A stretch of 64,000 nucleotides of DNA from Salegentibacter sp. (GCA_017795085.1 CP051246.1:3598514-3662513), one strand, 5' to 3'. Numbered from the stretch's first letter, positions 51,799-61,818 are shown. A program made the numbers and translations. Notes: generated by a model not told the origin, from the sequence alone.

Positions 51799-53475
51799 TT
51801 ATTTATAAAATACTTCTAATTCCCTAATTGAAGTAAATGATGTTGATCCTCCGGGGATACCGATTATTCTTATTCCATCACCCCATATTTCATCAAACCT
51901 TAATTTATATTCTGCATCACTTTCAACTTCCAAATCATATGAATAGTCGGGAGAAATTTGAGTGTTTTTCACATCAATCCATTCAAAATCCTGTCTTACC
52001 TGAACCCTTAAATTTTTAAACCAGCCACCATTGGATGAAATTTCCCCGGTATGATAAATCACCTCATTAAAGTTATACGGCTTTGCAAAAGTGTAACCCC
52101 AATAATCATTTACCCGATTACCTGCTCTTTTACTACAAATATCCTGATCTAATCCATTATCATTAATTATAGTCAAATCAGCATTTTCTACCCCACCTGC
52201 TGTAATAGGAGAAACCTCTTCCAGGTTTATGGAAGAAGCCAGGTTCTGATTGTTTTTATTATTTTCGGGAGATTGGTTTGCATCATATAAACTTACCCAC
52301 AATTTTCTAAATGACATATTATAATATTCTACTCCCCCGGTAAATGTACTTGAGGAAACCCACATCTTTTGTCCATCGTTGGAAATGAATTTAGAGGGAA
52401 TTGTGGTTGCATAGCCCCCAAAATTCGTATCTGTCCATGGATAAGGTCCGAAATCTTTAGATAAAAATAACTTCCAGGGACCCCATGGTTTAGGCGCTTC
52501 ATAGAATTCAAATGTAAATTCAGTCCAGGAAGTATAAATGTATCTGTCTAGAGGCTTATTATAGACAACACTACCTTGCGAAATAACACTAAAGTTATTG
52601 GAACTACTATATCGTCTTTCTTCATCTACCAAAACAGGTTGACGTTCTTCCATCACTCCAGGCGCTGACCACGAATCTGAACCCTCTAAATTACCCGTGT
52701 AAAACTCCCATTTGGATTCATCCAACATTTCACCTTTTGGAATGCGGGCTAAATAAAGTTTAGTGGGATCAGGAACTACATCACTAAAAGAATCCCGCCA
52801 GTTGTTATCCATTCCATAGGCATAGACATATCCATCAAAAACATTGTTTTCTCCTCCTTTCCCATAATCTAAGAAGAAAATTGTTGTAAAGTTATGATTG
52901 GTAAACATGGGTTTGTTTCGATCCCATTGCCAGGTTTTACCTTTGTTATCGGACTTTACAATTGTTGCAGATGGAACTTCATTAAATATATTAGGTCCCT
53001 CTCTCACTAAATCCTGAACAGCCATATAAAGGGTTCCATCCACAGCCGTAAGACCTGTAGGTTTTCGATTAAAAAAAGCAGGATCGTTCCAAATCTGTCC
53101 TAATTCATTACCACTTGCTATTCTCTCTCCTGAAATATTCTCATTTTCTGGATTACCGCTAATTTTGTTGAAAACAATATCGGACCACTCCGAATTTAAA
53201 TTAAATCCTTTTCCATCGCCGTTGGCCGAATATAAAATATCATCATTTGCCCAGGCAGAAGGCCATAGATCTCCATCACTCGCGGGATCATAAGACGACT
53301 TTTGTTCAATATAGGTGGTTGCAAAAAAAGTGCTTTCTATGGGTGAATGTTCTGCTACCGCATCTGGTCGCGTTATTGTATCTTTTTCCTTTTTCTCTTC
53401 CTCTATCTCCTTTTTGTTACAGCCAAAGGCAATTAAAAAGGAGAAAAAAATAATATATATATTGAAAGTTTTCAC
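51799..53475 (-). CDS. DUF4185-like beta-propeller lipoprotein with C-terminal F5/8-type domain
   Basis: A 558-residue lipoprotein (FFSFLIAFGCNKKE). The propeller (about residues 45-410) opens with SDGDLWPSAWANDDILYSAN and GDGKGF, the pattern I associate with DUF4185, and includes ATIVKSDNKGKTWQWD and YTSWTEFTFEFYEAPKPWG. DUF4185 contains the GH183 endo-D-arabinanases; membership here is by resemblance, not proven. Residues about 430-558 form a discoidin-type (F5/8) jelly-roll (YHTGEISSNGGWFKNLRVQV, GDGIRIIGIPGG), a likely carbohydrate-binding module. It is the first enzyme gene after SusD, across a hairpin-containing 76-bp gap. With the GH172 genes it suggests a furanoside polymer. Confidence 0.6.
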   Translation of the reverse strand: MKTFNIYIIFFSFLIAFGCNKKEIEEEKKEKDTITRPDAVAEHSPIESTFFATTYIEQKSSYDPASDGDLWPSAWANDDILYSANGDGKGFNLNSEWSDIVFNKISGNPENENISGERIASGNELGQIWNDPAFFNRKPTGLTAVDGTLYMAVQDLVREGPNIFNEVPSATIVKSDNKGKTWQWDRNKPMFTNHNFTTIFFLDYGKGGENNVFDGYVYAYGMDNNWRDSFSDVVPDPTKLYLARIPKGEMLDESKWEFYTGNLEGSDSWSAPGVMEERQPVLVDEERRYSSSNNFSVISQGSVVYNKPLDRYIYTSWTEFTFEFYEAPKPWGPWKLFLSKDFGPYPWTDTNFGGYATTIPSKFISNDGQKMWVSSSTFTGGVEYYNMSFRKLWVSLYDANQSPENNKNNQNLASSINLEEVSPITAGGVENADLTIINDNGLDQDICSKRAGNRVNDYWGYTFAKPYNFNEVIYHTGEISSNGGWFKNLRVQVRQDFEWIDVKNTQISPDYSYDLEVESDAEYKLRFDEIWGDGIRIIGIPGGSTSFTSIRELEVFYK

Positions 53476-53505
53476 TAATTATTAATTTATTTTGGTGAAT
53501 AATAT

Positions 53506-53539
53506 AAAAGGGCCTAACTATAAAAAGCAAGACCCTTTT
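53506..53539 (-). terminator. Hairpin after susD (terminator or attenuator)
   Basis: On the minus strand AAAAGGGTCT (53539-53530) pairs with AGGCCCTTTT (53515-53506), a 10-bp stem with one wobble and a 14-nt loop. The tail is only moderately T-rich (ATATT), so read-through to the enzyme genes is likely. Such a hairpin could keep SusCD expression above that of the enzymes. Confidence 0.6.
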
Positions 53540-53551
53540 CTTCAAACAAAC

Positions 53552-55003
53552 CTAGTAGCCTGGATTCTGTTCCATTTCATAATCGGTTTGGCGGATTTGC
53601 TCAGCCGGAATTGGATACAATTCATTTTTACCAGCATCAAAACCTTGTGGAGCAAGCACTTCATTGGCTTGGCCAGTTCTCACCAGGTCATAGAACCTAT
53701 CTTGCTCTCCGGCGAGTTCCAAACGCCTTTCAAACCAAATATCTTCAAAAGTTGGGTTTTCAATAGGAGGCAGATTAACCCTCTCTCGAACTCTGTTTAA
53801 GGGAGTGGCAGCATCACCCCCCACGTGCAAAGCAGCTTCAGCATTTATAAGTAAGATTTCTGAAAATCTCAGTAACCTAATATTTCGTTGGGGACCAAAA
53901 TTTCCTAATCCATCAAACCTGTTAGGAGTAGGCACATAAGCCTTTCCATTGTACCGTGGTGTACCATCAATACCATCTAACCTTTCAGCTCCTTGAATGG
54001 TGTCCCCATCAGGAGTTACTTCACCTCTATAGATAATAGTAACCGCTTTTCGAATTGAATCCCCGGCCTGATCAAAAGCATTTGCCAAATCATCTGAAGG
54101 TACCATTGCTCCTTGCCCCCATTGGTCTAACACTCCTTGAAGATTAGAGGAAAAATTATTAGAGATATCTGGATTATTCGGTATCGCAGAAGCTGGCACT
54201 TCCAGTAAGGACTCTTCATTATATTCCTGTTCTTCCTTAAATTGCTCGTAAAAATCTGGATGTAGGTCAAAAGGCTCTCCCTTCATACTCAATCCATTAT
54301 TTATTATTTCATCTGTAACAGCTTTGGCTTCTTCCCAATTTTCCTGGTACATCAGAGCTTTAGCTAATAATCCCATGGCACTCCACTTCGTTACACGTCC
54401 TAAATTTTCTGTATCATGAAAATCAGGTAATAACTCTACGGCTTCTCTCAAATCCTGGATTACAAATTCCAGGGTTTCTTCTTTTGTAGTTCGAATATTA
54501 GCTTCCGGCCCTACAGGAATTTGATTTACGATGGGCACCCCTCCCCAAATCCGATATAAATCAAAGTAATTCCAGGCCCGCCAAACTTTAGCCTCCCCTA
54601 TTACCCTATCTTGAAGATTTGGATCCATATCGATACCGGGAACGTTTGTGGTCACCTGATTGCACATATTAATGGCCCAGTAACAAGCTCTCCAGTGAGC
54701 ATCTAAAAGACCATCATCAGGAGAAACAGTGAAATTTTTATAATTGAACCATTCGGTAAAGCATCCTACACAAGAGCCTTTTTCAAGATTATCGGAAGCT
54801 AATTCTCCCGTAGCGATTAATGGCGACTCCACATGCACCCAAACGCGCATTTCTGCATAAATAGCTGTAGAAGCTTGCACTGCATCTTCTGCAGTTTCAA
54901 AAAATTCTTCTGCCGGCATAGAAGCTTCAGTAGGAAAATCCATATCCTCACTGCACCCAAGAATTGTAACAGAAAGAAAAATAATTAATATATATTTTTT
55001 CAT
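53552..55003 (-). CDS. SusD/RagB-family glycan-binding lipoprotein
   Basis: A 483-residue lipoprotein (LSVTILGCSEDMDFP). It shows the SusD N-terminus (SMPAEEFFETAEDAVQASTA), the TPR segment (IRTTKEETLEFVIQDLREAV, NLGRVTKWSAMGLLAKALMY), LRFSEILLINAEAALHVGG, WFERRLELAGEQDRFYDLVR and the end YEMEQNPGY. It follows its SusC by 18 bp. It caps the transporter and binds the PUL substrate, presumably the sulfated glycan handled by the downstream sulfatases and GH172 enzymes. Confidence 0.93.
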   Translation of the reverse strand: MKKYILIIFLSVTILGCSEDMDFPTEASMPAEEFFETAEDAVQASTAIYAEMRVWVHVESPLIATGELASDNLEKGSCVGCFTEWFNYKNFTVSPDDGLLDAHWRACYWAINMCNQVTTNVPGIDMDPNLQDRVIGEAKVWRAWNYFDLYRIWGGVPIVNQIPVGPEANIRTTKEETLEFVIQDLREAVELLPDFHDTENLGRVTKWSAMGLLAKALMYQENWEEAKAVTDEIINNGLSMKGEPFDLHPDFYEQFKEEQEYNEESLLEVPASAIPNNPDISNNFSSNLQGVLDQWGQGAMVPSDDLANAFDQAGDSIRKAVTIIYRGEVTPDGDTIQGAERLDGIDGTPRYNGKAYVPTPNRFDGLGNFGPQRNIRLLRFSEILLINAEAALHVGGDAATPLNRVRERVNLPPIENPTFEDIWFERRLELAGEQDRFYDLVRTGQANEVLAPQGFDAGKNELYPIPAEQIRQTDYEMEQNPGY

Positions 55004-55021
55004 AACTTAAGATTTTAAAAA

Positions 55022-58000
55022 TTATAAATTGATATTTAATCCTATCAGGTAAGTTGCCGATATTGGATAAACGCCATTATCATATCCTCTATTGGTAGGG
55101 TTCCCTCCTGATATTTCCGGAGTATAACCGTTATAACTATGGAAAGTCAGAGGATTAGTAGCGGAAGCATAGATCCTGAACCGGGATAAGGCATTTCCGA
55201 AAAATGAATCCTCATTAAAAGTATAGCCTAATGTTATATTTCTTATCCTGAAATAATCTCCAGATTCTACGTTAAAAGTATTGGGGTCAGGATTTCTTCC
55301 TCCTAGTACGTCTCCGGAAGGATAGGTATTTGAAGTTCCCGGACCCTGCCACATATTATCATAAAAATTCTGATCTATGTTTTGGTTCCCACTCCTATCA
55401 ATTCGTTTCACATTGAACACGCTCACTCCTTCGACACCCTGACCTTGAATGGAAAAGTCAATGTTTTTATATTCCATATTGAAATTTATTCCATACAGAA
55501 AAGAAGGAAGATAATTTCCGGCTGATATTTTATCCTGATCGTCAAGTCTACCATCGCCATTATTATCTGCATATTTAAAATCGCCGGGAACTGCATTTGG
55601 CATAATTAAATCACCATCATCATCGACGTAATTATCAATCTCTTCCTGATCCTGAAAAATACCATCAACTTCATATACATAAAATTCCCCTATTGGGCGT
55701 CCGACCTGGCTTATGGATGAACTCCTGTATCCGTTGTATAAGGCAATAGTCCCTGTTTGCAATGAGGATATTTCATTTTGTTGAAAGGTTGCGTTTGCGC
55801 TTAAATTATAATTAAAATTGTCATTAACCTGCTTGTTCCAGCCCATCAAAATTTCCAACCCGCTATTTAATATATCAGCATTATTATCCAGATACGCACG
55901 GTCATTACCACCACTCGGGGTAGACACTCCGGAAGTGGCACTGAGGATTACAGGAAAAATAGCATCCTTTGTGGACCTATAGAAATAATCCATTTCCAAG
56001 GACAACTGATTATCAATCCAGTTCGAATCGAAACCAAAGTTATATTCTTCTACTACCTCCCAGGTTAAATCGGGCTGTACTGCTGTAGTAATTGTTGCTC
56101 CCTGACTAATATTCGTGCTATCATATGGCCCAAAAACTGCCGAAAGATATGGGCGGTTATCTACCGGTAAGATATAAGTACCCTGTGGAATATCACTATT
56201 CCCCAACATACCATAACTAGCTCTTATTTTTAAATAATCCAGCACCTCCGATTCATTAAAAAAACTTTCTTCAGAAGCTACCCATCCCAATCCAAGTGAA
56301 GGGAAGGTCCCCCAGCGATTATCTTCCGGAAATGAAGATGAACCATCGGTTCTTAGCGTAGCATTTAACATGTATTTGTCATCAAAAGTATAAGATAACC
56401 TACCAAAATAAGATTGGTTCACCCTTTTCGACCCACCATCCGATGCTTGCTGCTCTGTAGTTTCATCCCCATTTACCAAATACAGGGAGGCGTCTGAAAA
56501 ATACTCAACCCCGGTATTAAACCCATTTAAAAACTGACTGAAATAAGACGTATATGCAGAACCTGCCAGAACAGTAAAACGATGCTTATCTATTTCCTTT
56601 TCATAGGTAATTGTATTGTCCCAAACATAATTGAATTGTCTCCCATATTGACGGGTCAAAGCATTCGAATCATCAGTTTGGATAATTGAGACATTCCAAG
56701 CTCTTGCGTAATTTCTTGTGCTATAATTACTGATGTCTGCAGAAAAACTTGTTTTCAGGGTTAGGCCTTCTATAGGCATAAGTTCAAAATATACATTGGA
56801 GATATTTCGCGTGGTAAAAGGTTCTATATTATTCCACCGGTCTAAAGTTGCAGCGGGATTAGCATATTGCCCAAGTCCTAAATTATCCGGATTTGTAAAA
56901 TCACCATCTTCATTTCTAGGTGAATATACTGGAGGATTACTATATGCTTGTCCTAATAAACCACCAGCCAGGTGGTCTATTTTTGTTACCGACATATCGG
57001 TACTTATTCCAGCCCTAAAATAGTCACTAAACTCAATATCATCGGTAATCCTTACATTAACCCGCTCATAATTATTCTTTTTTACAACTCCCTCTTGTTC
57101 AAAATAGTTTAATCCAACAAAATATTTATTATTTTCTGATCCTCCCGAGAGGTTTAAACTATGTTTTTGTGTAAATGCAGTCCTTAATATCTCATCAAAC
57201 CAATTCGTATTATCCGGATAGTCATTAGGATCAAAAGGCACGAAAGTAGAATTATTTCTATCTGCGTTTGCTTCCAGTTTATTATTTGTAAAAGCAATAT
57301 AATCTTGATTATTTAACAAAGAAAAATCACCGGGTGTAGCCTGCTGTATCCCTGCATAACCTTCATAAGAAATACTTGGTTTTCCCGTTTTACCTCTTTT
57401 GGTCTCGATAATTATTACTCCGTTTGCAGCCCTTACACCATAAATAGCAGCGGAGGAAGCATCCTTTAAAACTGACATACTTTCTATGCTATTCATATCC
57501 AAAAAACCGATATCCTTTGTAACAACGCCATCTACAACATATAATGGAGAAAAATCGCCTCTTACGGATCCTAATCCCCTAATCTGTACACTTGGCGTTG
57601 CTCCGGGCGCTCCATTATTGGAAACCGTAACTCCAGAAACCTGTCCTTGTAAAGCCTCGGTTGGTGATGCAGTAGGAATCTTTTTTAATACTTCATCGTC
57701 CACCACTTGTATTGGAGCAATTAAGTCTACCTTTTGTTGTTGACCATACCCCACTACTACAATCTCATCAAGCTCACCAACATTTTCAGTTAAGGTAATT
57801 TGTAAATCCTCCTCACCACCTACTTCAATTTCTTGGGAATTAAATCCCAAAAAGGAAATTAACAGAACCTCATCTTCAGAAGCCTCTATTGAAAAATTAC
57901 CATCCATATCAGTGGTTACTCCTCTTGAAGTACCTTCTACCTGTATAGTCACACCTGGGAGGGGCATCCCCGAATCATCCACAACAGTCCCAGTAATGGT

Positions 58001-58069
58001 TTGCTGTTGAAAAGCAAATCCTGTTTGGTAAATTAACAGAAAAAGCAAAAAGGTCAAAGTTCGTTTCAT
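55022..58069 (-). CDS. SusC/RagA-family TonB-dependent transporter
   Basis: About 1015 residues from the ATG at 58069, chosen over an in-frame ATG at 58120 because it begins a proper signal peptide (MKRTLTFLLFLLIYQTGFAF). It has a CarboxypepD-like domain (ITGTVVDDSGMPLPGVTIQV), the junction LDEIVVVGYGQQQKVDLIAP, plug (YGVRAANGVIIIETKRG) and barrel to TYLIGLNINL. There is no STN domain, so regulation is not by ECF sigma. Its upstream region carries three TTAATCGATTAA palindromes, pointing to control by a LacI-family repressor. It imports fragments of the PUL substrate together with the SusD encoded 18 bp downstream. Confidence 0.95.
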   Translation of the reverse strand: MKRTLTFLLFLLIYQTGFAFQQQTITGTVVDDSGMPLPGVTIQVEGTSRGVTTDMDGNFSIEASEDEVLLISFLGFNSQEIEVGGEEDLQITLTENVGELDEIVVVGYGQQQKVDLIAPIQVVDDEVLKKIPTASPTEALQGQVSGVTVSNNGAPGATPSVQIRGLGSVRGDFSPLYVVDGVVTKDIGFLDMNSIESMSVLKDASSAAIYGVRAANGVIIIETKRGKTGKPSISYEGYAGIQQATPGDFSLLNNQDYIAFTNNKLEANADRNNSTFVPFDPNDYPDNTNWFDEILRTAFTQKHSLNLSGGSENNKYFVGLNYFEQEGVVKKNNYERVNVRITDDIEFSDYFRAGISTDMSVTKIDHLAGGLLGQAYSNPPVYSPRNEDGDFTNPDNLGLGQYANPAATLDRWNNIEPFTTRNISNVYFELMPIEGLTLKTSFSADISNYSTRNYARAWNVSIIQTDDSNALTRQYGRQFNYVWDNTITYEKEIDKHRFTVLAGSAYTSYFSQFLNGFNTGVEYFSDASLYLVNGDETTEQQASDGGSKRVNQSYFGRLSYTFDDKYMLNATLRTDGSSSFPEDNRWGTFPSLGLGWVASEESFFNESEVLDYLKIRASYGMLGNSDIPQGTYILPVDNRPYLSAVFGPYDSTNISQGATITTAVQPDLTWEVVEEYNFGFDSNWIDNQLSLEMDYFYRSTKDAIFPVILSATSGVSTPSGGNDRAYLDNNADILNSGLEILMGWNKQVNDNFNYNLSANATFQQNEISSLQTGTIALYNGYRSSSISQVGRPIGEFYVYEVDGIFQDQEEIDNYVDDDGDLIMPNAVPGDFKYADNNGDGRLDDQDKISAGNYLPSFLYGINFNMEYKNIDFSIQGQGVEGVSVFNVKRIDRSGNQNIDQNFYDNMWQGPGTSNTYPSGDVLGGRNPDPNTFNVESGDYFRIRNITLGYTFNEDSFFGNALSRFRIYASATNPLTFHSYNGYTPEISGGNPTNRGYDNGVYPISATYLIGLNINL

Positions 58070-58132
58070 TAAACGAAAATCCAATTGACAGTCTAATTTG
58101 TAATAGTTGTTTTTCATCATATTTTAATTTTT

Positions 58133-58256
58133 GTTAATCGATTAACCAAATCTGCAGAAATATTTTAGTTAATCGATTAAATTTTCTATGTTAATTAAAT
58201 CTTTAACAAGACTAAGATAATCAACATTTATATATTAACAAATTTAATCGATTAAA
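58133..58256 (-). promoter_or_regulatory. Three LacI-type operator palindromes upstream of susC
   Basis: The 12-bp palindrome TTAATCGATTAA occurs at 58134-58145, 58169-58180 and 58244-58255; the first extends to 14 bp (GTTAATCGATTAAC) and the third to TTTAATCGATTAAA. Centres are 35 and 75 bp apart. A -7-like TAAATTTG on the minus strand (58239-58246) overlaps the third site, so a bound repressor could block polymerase there and loop to the two downstream sites. The central CG dyad is typical of LacI-family operators. No LacI-family gene is in the window. Confidence 0.75.
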
Positions 58257-58360
58257 AATATCAATAAAATAAAATTTTAATTGATGCATTGATATATTAT
58301 AGATAAGATATCCTTTAGGTACCATTTGTGAATATGGCCGTACTGCCCTATAGATGAAGA

Positions 58361-58540
58361 TTAGTTAATAATATTACGGTTTTTCCTAAGATTTTTTCCT
58401 TTTAAGTATAATATCATATCAGCTTCCCACCGCAACTGACTGGCAATAGTAATAGATGATTTGTTATACCTGCTCTCTATAATTTCACTCAAATCCGAAT
58501 ATAGCGAAAATAGAACATCAAAACCATAGATCTGCTCTTC
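58361..58540 (-). pseudogene. IS21-family IstB ATPase remnant
   Basis: On the minus strand a frame reads DLSEIIESRYNKSSITIASQ, matching the IstB helper-ATPase segment (DLLEIIEDRYGRKSTIITSQLPV). It is preceded by an in-frame stop, and no Walker A region or IstA is nearby. Only about 40 recognisable codons remain. Confidence 0.5.
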
Positions 58541-58828
58541 TCAATCATTGAATGTACCAATGCCTGGATGAAAATTTACTGCTCATTGCTCAACAGGTTA
58601 GACGCCCTCTAAGCAAGTCGCAAAGGGTTAACCCGCTTTATTCAAGAGTGTAATTTAGGTGGAGTAATTTTTTTCGGTTATCTCAGTAGTTTTGATCATA
58701 CTTTATCCTTTTCAAATCATCAGAGGATCATTTTGATACAATTTCATGGGTTTTATAACATAAATTGGAAGAAATTTTACAATAAGGCACACCTATCCAA
58801 TAGAGATAAATTAGCAGGTGTTTTTCAG

Positions 58829-60129
58829 TTAACCGGAGAGCAGTTCAATCAATAGATTCTGATGTACAAAACCCTTGGAGAGTAAGTAATAAATTCTTTT
58901 TTTGGTTATTTTTATGGTAGCACCTATTTGAGAAGAAGGGTTCTAATGCTGCTAATCTGCCATTTCCTAGCCTTTTCAAAAGAAGTTCTTTGGATGTTGT
59001 TCTTTAAAATAAGAAACAGTTCATAGGCCGGATTAATGATCAGTAGCCTAAAGAAATTTGCCCAGAATCCTTGGTTGGATAACCGGTCAGAAAAACACAC
59101 GTTTTTTACTTCTTGATGCGATTCTCGCTGGCTTCTCCTCACTTTACATAAAAGCCAAAATAAATCTCCCTGGCATCCCGCTCTTCCAGATTGCTCACTA
59201 TATGGCGGATGTTCATGCCAAGGCCGGTACTTTCGATTTTGGAATAACACCGCTGGGGTTTGTGCCAGCTACCGGCTTTATAGTCAAAGCAGATAAAGTG
59301 TTGGTGCTTTTTTCCCCTACTTTGATAAAGATATTTTACCACGCGTGCTGCTCTTTTCACCCTTCTTTTGAGCACCTCATTACTGGGAAGACCAATGGCA
59401 TACTTTAGATGGTGGCCATCTGCCAATTTATAAAAGGGAGCACAAGAGAACCCGCTATCAGCTCTTATAATGATCATCATCTCTGGGTAAACCCTACGGA
59501 TTTTGGTAATGATCCTTTTTAAAATGCCGACATACCACTTATTGGAATGACTGTTTCCGGGCCGAAGCACAGGTACGATAATTTGGCCGGTCTCTCCATC
59601 ATGGAAGAAAGGTTCATTATACATAAACTGCCCGTAGTATCCATTGAACGTGGCCAATTGTTGTTTTCCATGAGTGGAATCATCGGTTCCATCGATATCT
59701 ATAATAATATGCTTTTTCCCCTTCAAACTGGAAACATACCGGTCTATCCAGCCGTAGCACAATCCAAATATAGCCTCCTTGCTCAAACTATTCTCAAAGC
59801 GGGAGATGGTATACTGGGAAGCCAGGTACCCCTCTAGGGTATCTTTATATAAAGGATCATGCTGAAGGTGGTGGACATCATTGGCATGTATCCTCATAGC
59901 CCTGCATCAACATAAATACCCGTTGCTTCAAAAGTTTTTCCACGCTATGGGAAACTCGAAGTGGGTTATGGTGATTGGGAAGAAATGTGCTAAAATAACG
60001 AATCAACTTGTGTTTCCGTTCCAGTTTCTCTAAAAGAACAAGGGAACCATCGGAACTAATTCCTTCAGCAGAAAAACTTACTGAAATTGATTTTTCACCT
60101 CGGTAGAAAACTGTGTTTTCAGCACTCAA
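58829..60129 (-). pseudogene. IS1380-family DDE transposase, multiply disrupted
   Basis: The N-terminus starts at 60129 (ISVSFSAEGISSDGSLVLLE, RVSHSVEKLLKQRVFMLMQG) and reads to YEDT, where a 4-bp insertion shifts the frame near 59890. The next frame carries ANDVHHLQHDPLYKDTLEGY, the catalytic-type IIIDIDGTDDSTHGKQQ and MIIIRADSGFSCAPF. CGA has become TGA at 59139-59141 (RGEASENRIK continues after it), a base is lost near 59110-59117, and another near 58926 before KIGATIKITKKRIYYLLSKG. With four lesions it cannot be active. It sits between the SusC operators and the DeoR gene. Confidence 0.85.
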
Positions 60130-60424
60130 AATTGGGTGGTTTTAATGTTGTTAAAGATTCCTGTCGGCCCTTTAAATATAATACTTTACACCCAATTTTA
60201 CTTTCTATTCCCTGAATTTTCCGGGTTAAATCACCTCACTTTTATCGTCTTTGTATTAAAGAGTTTAAAAAAAAGTTAAAACCATCTCAATAATAAGAAA
60301 TTGAAATTGGCAGGCATGGTTAAAAATATAGAACTTATTCCCAGATTATCTCCATACGATGATTTGAGTTATCATTCATATACCAAAGCAATTTCGGAGC
60401 ACTTGAAATACTAATAATTTTTTA
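60130..60424. other. Region downstream of deoR with a possible short remnant
   Basis: A plus-strand frame at 60316-60414 encodes 32 residues, VKNIELIPRLSPYDDLSYHS, then YTKAISEHLKY and a stop; its style suggests the end of a lost gene but I recognise no family. The rest is AT-rich and may include the outer end of the IS1380 copy. Confidence 0.25.
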
Positions 60425-61186
60425 TTATTCGGCTATAATTACTTCAATATTATTTTTTTCGAGCATTTCATAATTTTCTTTGCTAATATTTACATCAGTA
60501 ATGACCTTATTTATTTTCTGAAAACCTTCAATAAAGGCTAAACCGGTTTTTTTAAATTTAGAAGAATCAGCAACTATAATAACTTGTTCTGCTATTTCTA
60601 TCATAATCTGATTTAAATATGCCTCCTCCATATGATGTGTAAAAATACCTACATTTGGTCGGATACAATCTACACCCAAAAATAATTTATTACAATAAAG
60701 CTGACGTAAATTTCTTTCAGCCATTGGACCTACAAGTGACATAGAGAATTCTTTTAAAAAGCCGCCGGGCATAAAAACCTGAAGATTAGTATATTTAGAT
60801 ATATTATTTACAATATCTAACGCATTGGTAATTACTGTAATGTTATCTAACTTTCCCAAGTTGTTGGAGATCTCAAAAGTGGTTGTCCCTGAATCCAGTA
60901 TGATAGAATCATTTTTCTCAATTAGTTCTATAGCCTTTTTACCAATGAGACGTTTATATTCCAAATTGAGGCTCTTCTTCTCACTTACCGCTAAGGCTAT
61001 ATTATTGGTTTTAAAAGCACCTCCATGTGTTCTTATTAAGAAATTATTTTTTTCAAGTTTATCCAAATCATTCCGGATAGTAACTTCACTCACCCCCATT
61101 TCTTCACTTAATGTATTCACGTTCACCTGTCCCATTTCATCCAATAATTTTATGATTTGAGATCTACGTGCTGCTGCTTTTTTCAT
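60425..61186 (-). CDS. DeoR/GlpR-family transcriptional regulator
   Basis: A 253-residue regulator. The N-terminal winged helix is typical (RRSQIIKLLDEMGQVNVNTL, EEMGVSEVTIRNDLDKLEKN, LIRTHGGAF). The C-terminal sugar-phosphate sensor domain has KAIELIEKNDSIILDSGTTT, ITVITNALDIVNNIS, FMPGGFLKEFSMSLVGPMAE and VIIVADSSKFKKTGLAFI. All DeoR hallmarks are intact. Family members respond to phosphorylated sugars and repress catabolic operons. Its neighbours are IS remnants, so its targets are not evident; the sugar permease at 61961 is the nearest transport gene. It is transcribed alone. Confidence 0.92.
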   Translation of the reverse strand: MKKAAARRSQIIKLLDEMGQVNVNTLSEEMGVSEVTIRNDLDKLEKNNFLIRTHGGAFKTNNIALAVSEKKSLNLEYKRLIGKKAIELIEKNDSIILDSGTTTFEISNNLGKLDNITVITNALDIVNNISKYTNLQVFMPGGFLKEFSMSLVGPMAERNLRQLYCNKLFLGVDCIRPNVGIFTHHMEEAYLNQIMIEIAEQVIIVADSSKFKKTGLAFIEGFQKINKVITDVNISKENYEMLEKNNIEVIIAE

Positions 61187-61320
61187 ATTACCAATTAAAA
61201 AAGTTATATTTAATACAAGATATAAATCTATAATGAGAAGTAATTAAACCTTCAAAAAAATTATTGCACTAGTTTAAAAATGTATTTACTTAAATATAAT
61301 TAATTTTACTAAACTACTAT

Positions 61321-61332
61321 CGGCTAAAGCCG
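61321..61332. repeat. IS200-type right-end hairpin
   Basis: CGGCTAAAGCCG forms a 4-bp stem with flanking bases just beyond the decayed Y1 transposase C-terminus. IS200/IS605 elements have subterminal hairpins instead of inverted repeats. Confidence 0.5.
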
Positions 61333-61339
61333 ACTAAAG

Positions 61340-61760
61340 TCAAACCACCGTCGTGAACTCTTCATTTCCTCCTTTATCAATATCTTGATTTTCGATATAT
61401 TCTAAAATAACATCAATCGGTGATGTTTCCTTATATGGCTACAAAATATCCCTGAGCTCAAATATGTCTACGCAAAATTGAGGACAAATGCTTGTTCTCT
61501 TGCATCAATTTATATGAACTCTTCCCTTTCAGGTACTGGTACTGCACAAACTTACTCACAGCCAGATGTGGTGGGAGATAAACGAACAAGTGGACGTAGA
61601 CCTTTGAAATATGCCCCTTCAATAGTTCCACCTCATTTCGTCTACAGATTTCGGCTACAAGCTCTCGAATCCGTCTGCCACCGCACCTGCAAGGACTTTT
61701 TTCCTTTATTTGGAAATCCACACTATATGATATTTACAATCATAGGTAGTACATAGGTAG
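61340..61760 (-). pseudogene. IS200/IS605-family Y1 transposase (TnpA), disrupted
   Basis: Pieces of TnpA lie in consecutive frames. The N-terminal YDCKYHIVWISK is followed by TAA where Tyr is expected, then RKKVLAG. After a frame change come RRIRELVAEICRRNEVELLK and YVHLFVYLPPHLAVSKFVQ (the His-x-His motif appears as His-Leu-Phe). The frame stops at TGA in place of the Trp of HLWAQGYF, and continues GNITDDVILEYIENQD to a stop at 61340. At least three disabling changes are present. Total length is near the normal about 140 residues. Confidence 0.75.
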
Positions 61761-61762
61761 TA
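61741..61762. repeat. 11-bp tandem duplication at the tnpA start
   Basis: CATAGGTAGTA is repeated exactly twice in tandem (61741-61751 and 61752-61762). It covers the first codons of the IS200 transposase and probably adds to its inactivation. Confidence 0.7.
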
Positions 61763-61818
61763 TGGGAGGTCTTTCGATAATTCTGAATATAGCCAAAACT
61801 AAAGTCTTCGCCTAAAGG

